Shown here: one piece after another, positions 61,301 through 64,000 of the stretch
How the letters are laid out: the number at the start of each line of letters is the position of its first letter
Position numbering within the stretch: the first letter of the stretch is position 1
Source of the DNA: Eudromia elegans
Taxonomy: Eukaryota > Chordata > Aves > Tinamiformes > Tinamidae
Reading direction: 5' to 3'
Assembly: GCA_003342815.1 (NCBI GenBank)
Contig: PTEX01000094.1
Location: forward strand, 924,662-988,661
Length of the DNA: 64,000 nt
Position numbers and translations under genes: made by a program
Notes under the pieces: generated by a model
Told to the model about the DNA's origin: nothing
Database searches by the model: none
The model's input: the letters and a program-made list of their open reading frames with translations, nothing else

Positions 61301-64000
61301 TGTGGATTAAAAGAAAATGCTTCTTTGTAATTTACTTCAGCAGTTTCACTAAGCAAATCACCATGTGTTAATGAAAAACAAAATATATATTTGAATTCTC
61401 TTCTTCTGTGGTTATAAAGAGGTCAACTTAATTGTCAGTTCAGAGAGGTAATATTTCAGAGCTCACCAGACAGGCAAGGAATTTAAGGATTGCTTAGCTT
61501 GAAGTGACAGGGATTCAGGCATCTAGTGATATTGCTAGCTCATTTTTTTAAAAGATAAAACACCAAATAACACCAAATGTGGTCTTGGTTTTCAAGTTCA
61601 ATCTTTATCTTTGGGACCATTTTTGCTCATAATTTTACAGGCAAAGAATTATAAGGGAAAATGAAGAATGAATGACAGGTGTAAAGCTAGAAGGACAGTT
61701 CATTTCACATGTCAAGCTGGAGTGTTAGCTTGAAAGTATGAATTATCAGGTGATGAAAAGACTTCCACCATCTAGGGGTTAAATTAATTCCATGTTTTTA
61801 AGATCCTGCTTCTCTATATACATACAAGACCACTAAAAATATTCTTGTTTAATTTATTCTCTTTTCAGTGTCAAAACTTATTTAGGCTTTGACATTGAAA
61901 AGAGATGAAAATTCAACAATAATTTCACTCTCGCTTCATCTGGTCATCTAGCAAGTGTTACAGAACACTGGCCAATATACAATAGATGGACAGTAAGTAT
62001 ACCCCAACTCTTTGGCTCTGTCATTCTCCCTTTTACTCTTTACATTTAATCTGGAGGGTTGCCTGGAGGGCTGCATGCACATTTGGTCTTTTCCACTTTT
62101 CCCTCTGCAAATGCAAAGCACCCATTATAATTCATCTGAATTGGTTAAGACATTCTCTAACAAGCAAAATCCAAGATGGGGGAAAACCTTGGATACATCA
62201 TTGGTGCCAGTGCAAGCACACAGAATTCCCTATGTCCACGTAAACTGAGTTTTGTGAAATAACTAATGGGAACCAGAAGTCTCTCCGGCTAGCGTTGATG
62301 TGATCTACCCTGGTGGCCTGGATCTCCCTTTATTATGTTGAATCCTGTTCACAGTATCCTCCATGCAGTCTGGCATGGAGGACAGATTGCTTCCTTTGAA
62401 ACTGTGCTCCATGTTTTCAGCTGAGAGGGGAATCTCACATGACACCTACAAGAGCCAAAGACCAGAAAGTTTGTGTGAAAGAAACTGACAGGTGAAAACA
62501 GCATAAGAGGAACATTTGTCCTTCCCCAAAGCAGCCTATTTGCATTCCCCCAATTCCCTCCTTTGCCAAAGGAGAGGAAGAGTTCAAGAAAGGACAAATC
62601 AGAGAATCAAAGGCTGGCTCCTGTTTTAAGTCCCCATCTGATGGCTGCAAATACCACAGCTAAAAATGCCATCTGGCCATTAGAAATACACCTGACAGTT
62701 ACGACGGGATGGCGTAGCCCCAGCTTGACATAGCACAGCACTTGCCGTGGAAGAGGGCATTGTTTAATTAAGGACTAAATGCGGTTGATCTCTTTTTCAA
62801 CTGGTCTGTAGAGAACAGAATTAGAACAAATAATGCCAGATGAACCGTTGTATTGTGTTATCGTAAGCCTTTGATAAAATATTTTAGGCTGGAAATTAGG
62901 AACACATTCAATCAGAAAAAAGAAGTTTTCAAAGAGAATTTCTATGCAGATCAACTTGACTGTTTATGCATATAAATAAAGTGAATCCTTGTGTTGGCAT
63001 GGGTCTATTCAACAAGCCATAAAACAACTCCTAGACCTAGGATCCTCTAATAACAGCTGAAATATCTATATTCAGTAGACTTCAATTTCATCTTTAGTTG
63101 AATACTTATTAACACAGTGATGACGGATTAGTCTTGATCAAAATTTCTTTTGATTGTTCTTTTAATTTATATAGGAGACCTGTTGGTATGTGTATTTGTG
63201 TTGCAAAGGAAATATAAATAGATATATTTATTTAATTATTTGAATTATTATTTTAGCAGCATCATTCTTTGAAATCATTGCATACCAAAACACTGTCTCA
63301 GACATTATTTTATTGCAGCCTGTTTGTGAAGAATTGGAATCCTGGTCTAGAGAGCACCAGTCATGTGCTACAATAAGAACAATTGCAAAAAATACCAGCT
63401 AAACAACACCTTCCTCTTCAGCTTTACAACTTCAATTCCTGTAAATCTTTCCAATGAGTGAGACAGTAAAGATGAGTTTAATCAAGTGGATTTCTGGGAA
63501 GTTGTTTTCCTTGCCATGCACAGAGAGGGGTTATGGCTAAATCCATGTTTGTTTAGGTGATAGTTGATAAAATACATCATCAAGTTGCAGTAGTTCCAGC
63601 CCTAGCGGTCTGACATTTAGCTGCTGGTGCCTTTGTCTCACAAGATTTTTATCACTTGAGAAATTTAATACTGAATTATTTCAAGTGAATTAAACCAGAA
63701 AGGAAGAGCGACCATAATTTAACTGAAACATTTCTTGTGTTCATTTCCTGCCTTCGGAATGCCATTCTTTGCATGCTGTCTGCCCTATTCGCTGCTGATA
63801 ACATGTTTTGAAAAAAAGATGTACTTAGCCTGTAAGGTTTAACAAATAAACCTCAAGGAAAAATGTATCATGTGCTCTGGATTTTAAAAATTAAATAAAA
63901 TAACAAAAAAGAGAAAAAAAAATCAGAAAATCTACTTTAGCAAAAGACTGCCCTGTGATACCAGATAATTTGCCCATTCTAAAGGGCTCATAAATCACTC
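58323..64000. other. Unique AT-rich DNA without a gene
   Basis: No exon, RNA gene or dispersed element is recognised. An AAAT microsatellite lies at about 59319-59335. A GC-rich island at about 59960-60100 is bracketed by repeated CTTGTCAA motifs (see findings). The frames seen are at most 104 codons and unassigned. Confidence 0.55.

Noticed and set aside
1-64000. CRISPR arrays, operons or bacterial-type signals
   Set aside because: No regularly spaced repeats with unique spacers were seen, and CR1 elements and LTRs identify the DNA as vertebrate.

Overview
The window reads as non-coding DNA from a bird. Every clear interspersed repeat is a CR1 LINE (the dominant avian retroposon) or an isolated retroviral LTR. 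No tRNA-derived or Alu-like SINE is visible. The DNA is AT-rich, long ORFs are almost absent, and three single N bases (29, 6856, 10656) point to a draft assembly. I cannot fix the species; a galliform would fit. No complete host gene was found, so this is best described as an intergenic or deep-intronic 'gene desert'.

Layout. 1-2312 is unannotated. 2313-3535 is a 5'-truncated CR1 on the minus strand. 3540-9040 is unique DNA with microsatellites. About 9045-9430 is a piece of CR1 ORF1 (SGNH/esterase-like C-terminus) standing alone. Decayed CR1 fragments follow at about 11970-12366 and 16460-16915. 19978-21330 holds the best-preserved CR1, with a 372-codon reverse-transcriptase frame. 24790-26661 holds a longer but more broken CR1 with most of the RT domain. 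About 33645-33760 is a very old CR1 tail on the minus strand. Three isolated LTRs sit in the right half: 39476-39784 (309 bp, 6-bp target duplication), about 47632-48630 (tentative, 5-bp duplication, with a 100-bp direct repeat inside) and 53883-55010 (1128 bp, 5-bp duplication, several internal repeat blocks). None has internal viral coding sequence next to it.

How the parts relate. Nothing suggests a pathway or operon. The window records successive retroposition: very old CR1 tails, mid-age truncated CR1s, one fairly recent CR1 and two LTRs that still carry many CpGs. The structures that these elements do not explain are a perfect 24-bp inverted repeat (45130-45153 / 45259-45282), a perfect 30-bp palindrome (53755-53784), several short hairpins, recent short tandem duplications, a run of 46 A, and a 130-codon minus-strand ORF with one strongly hydrophobic segment (55079-55471). 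I found no convincing undescribed biological system.
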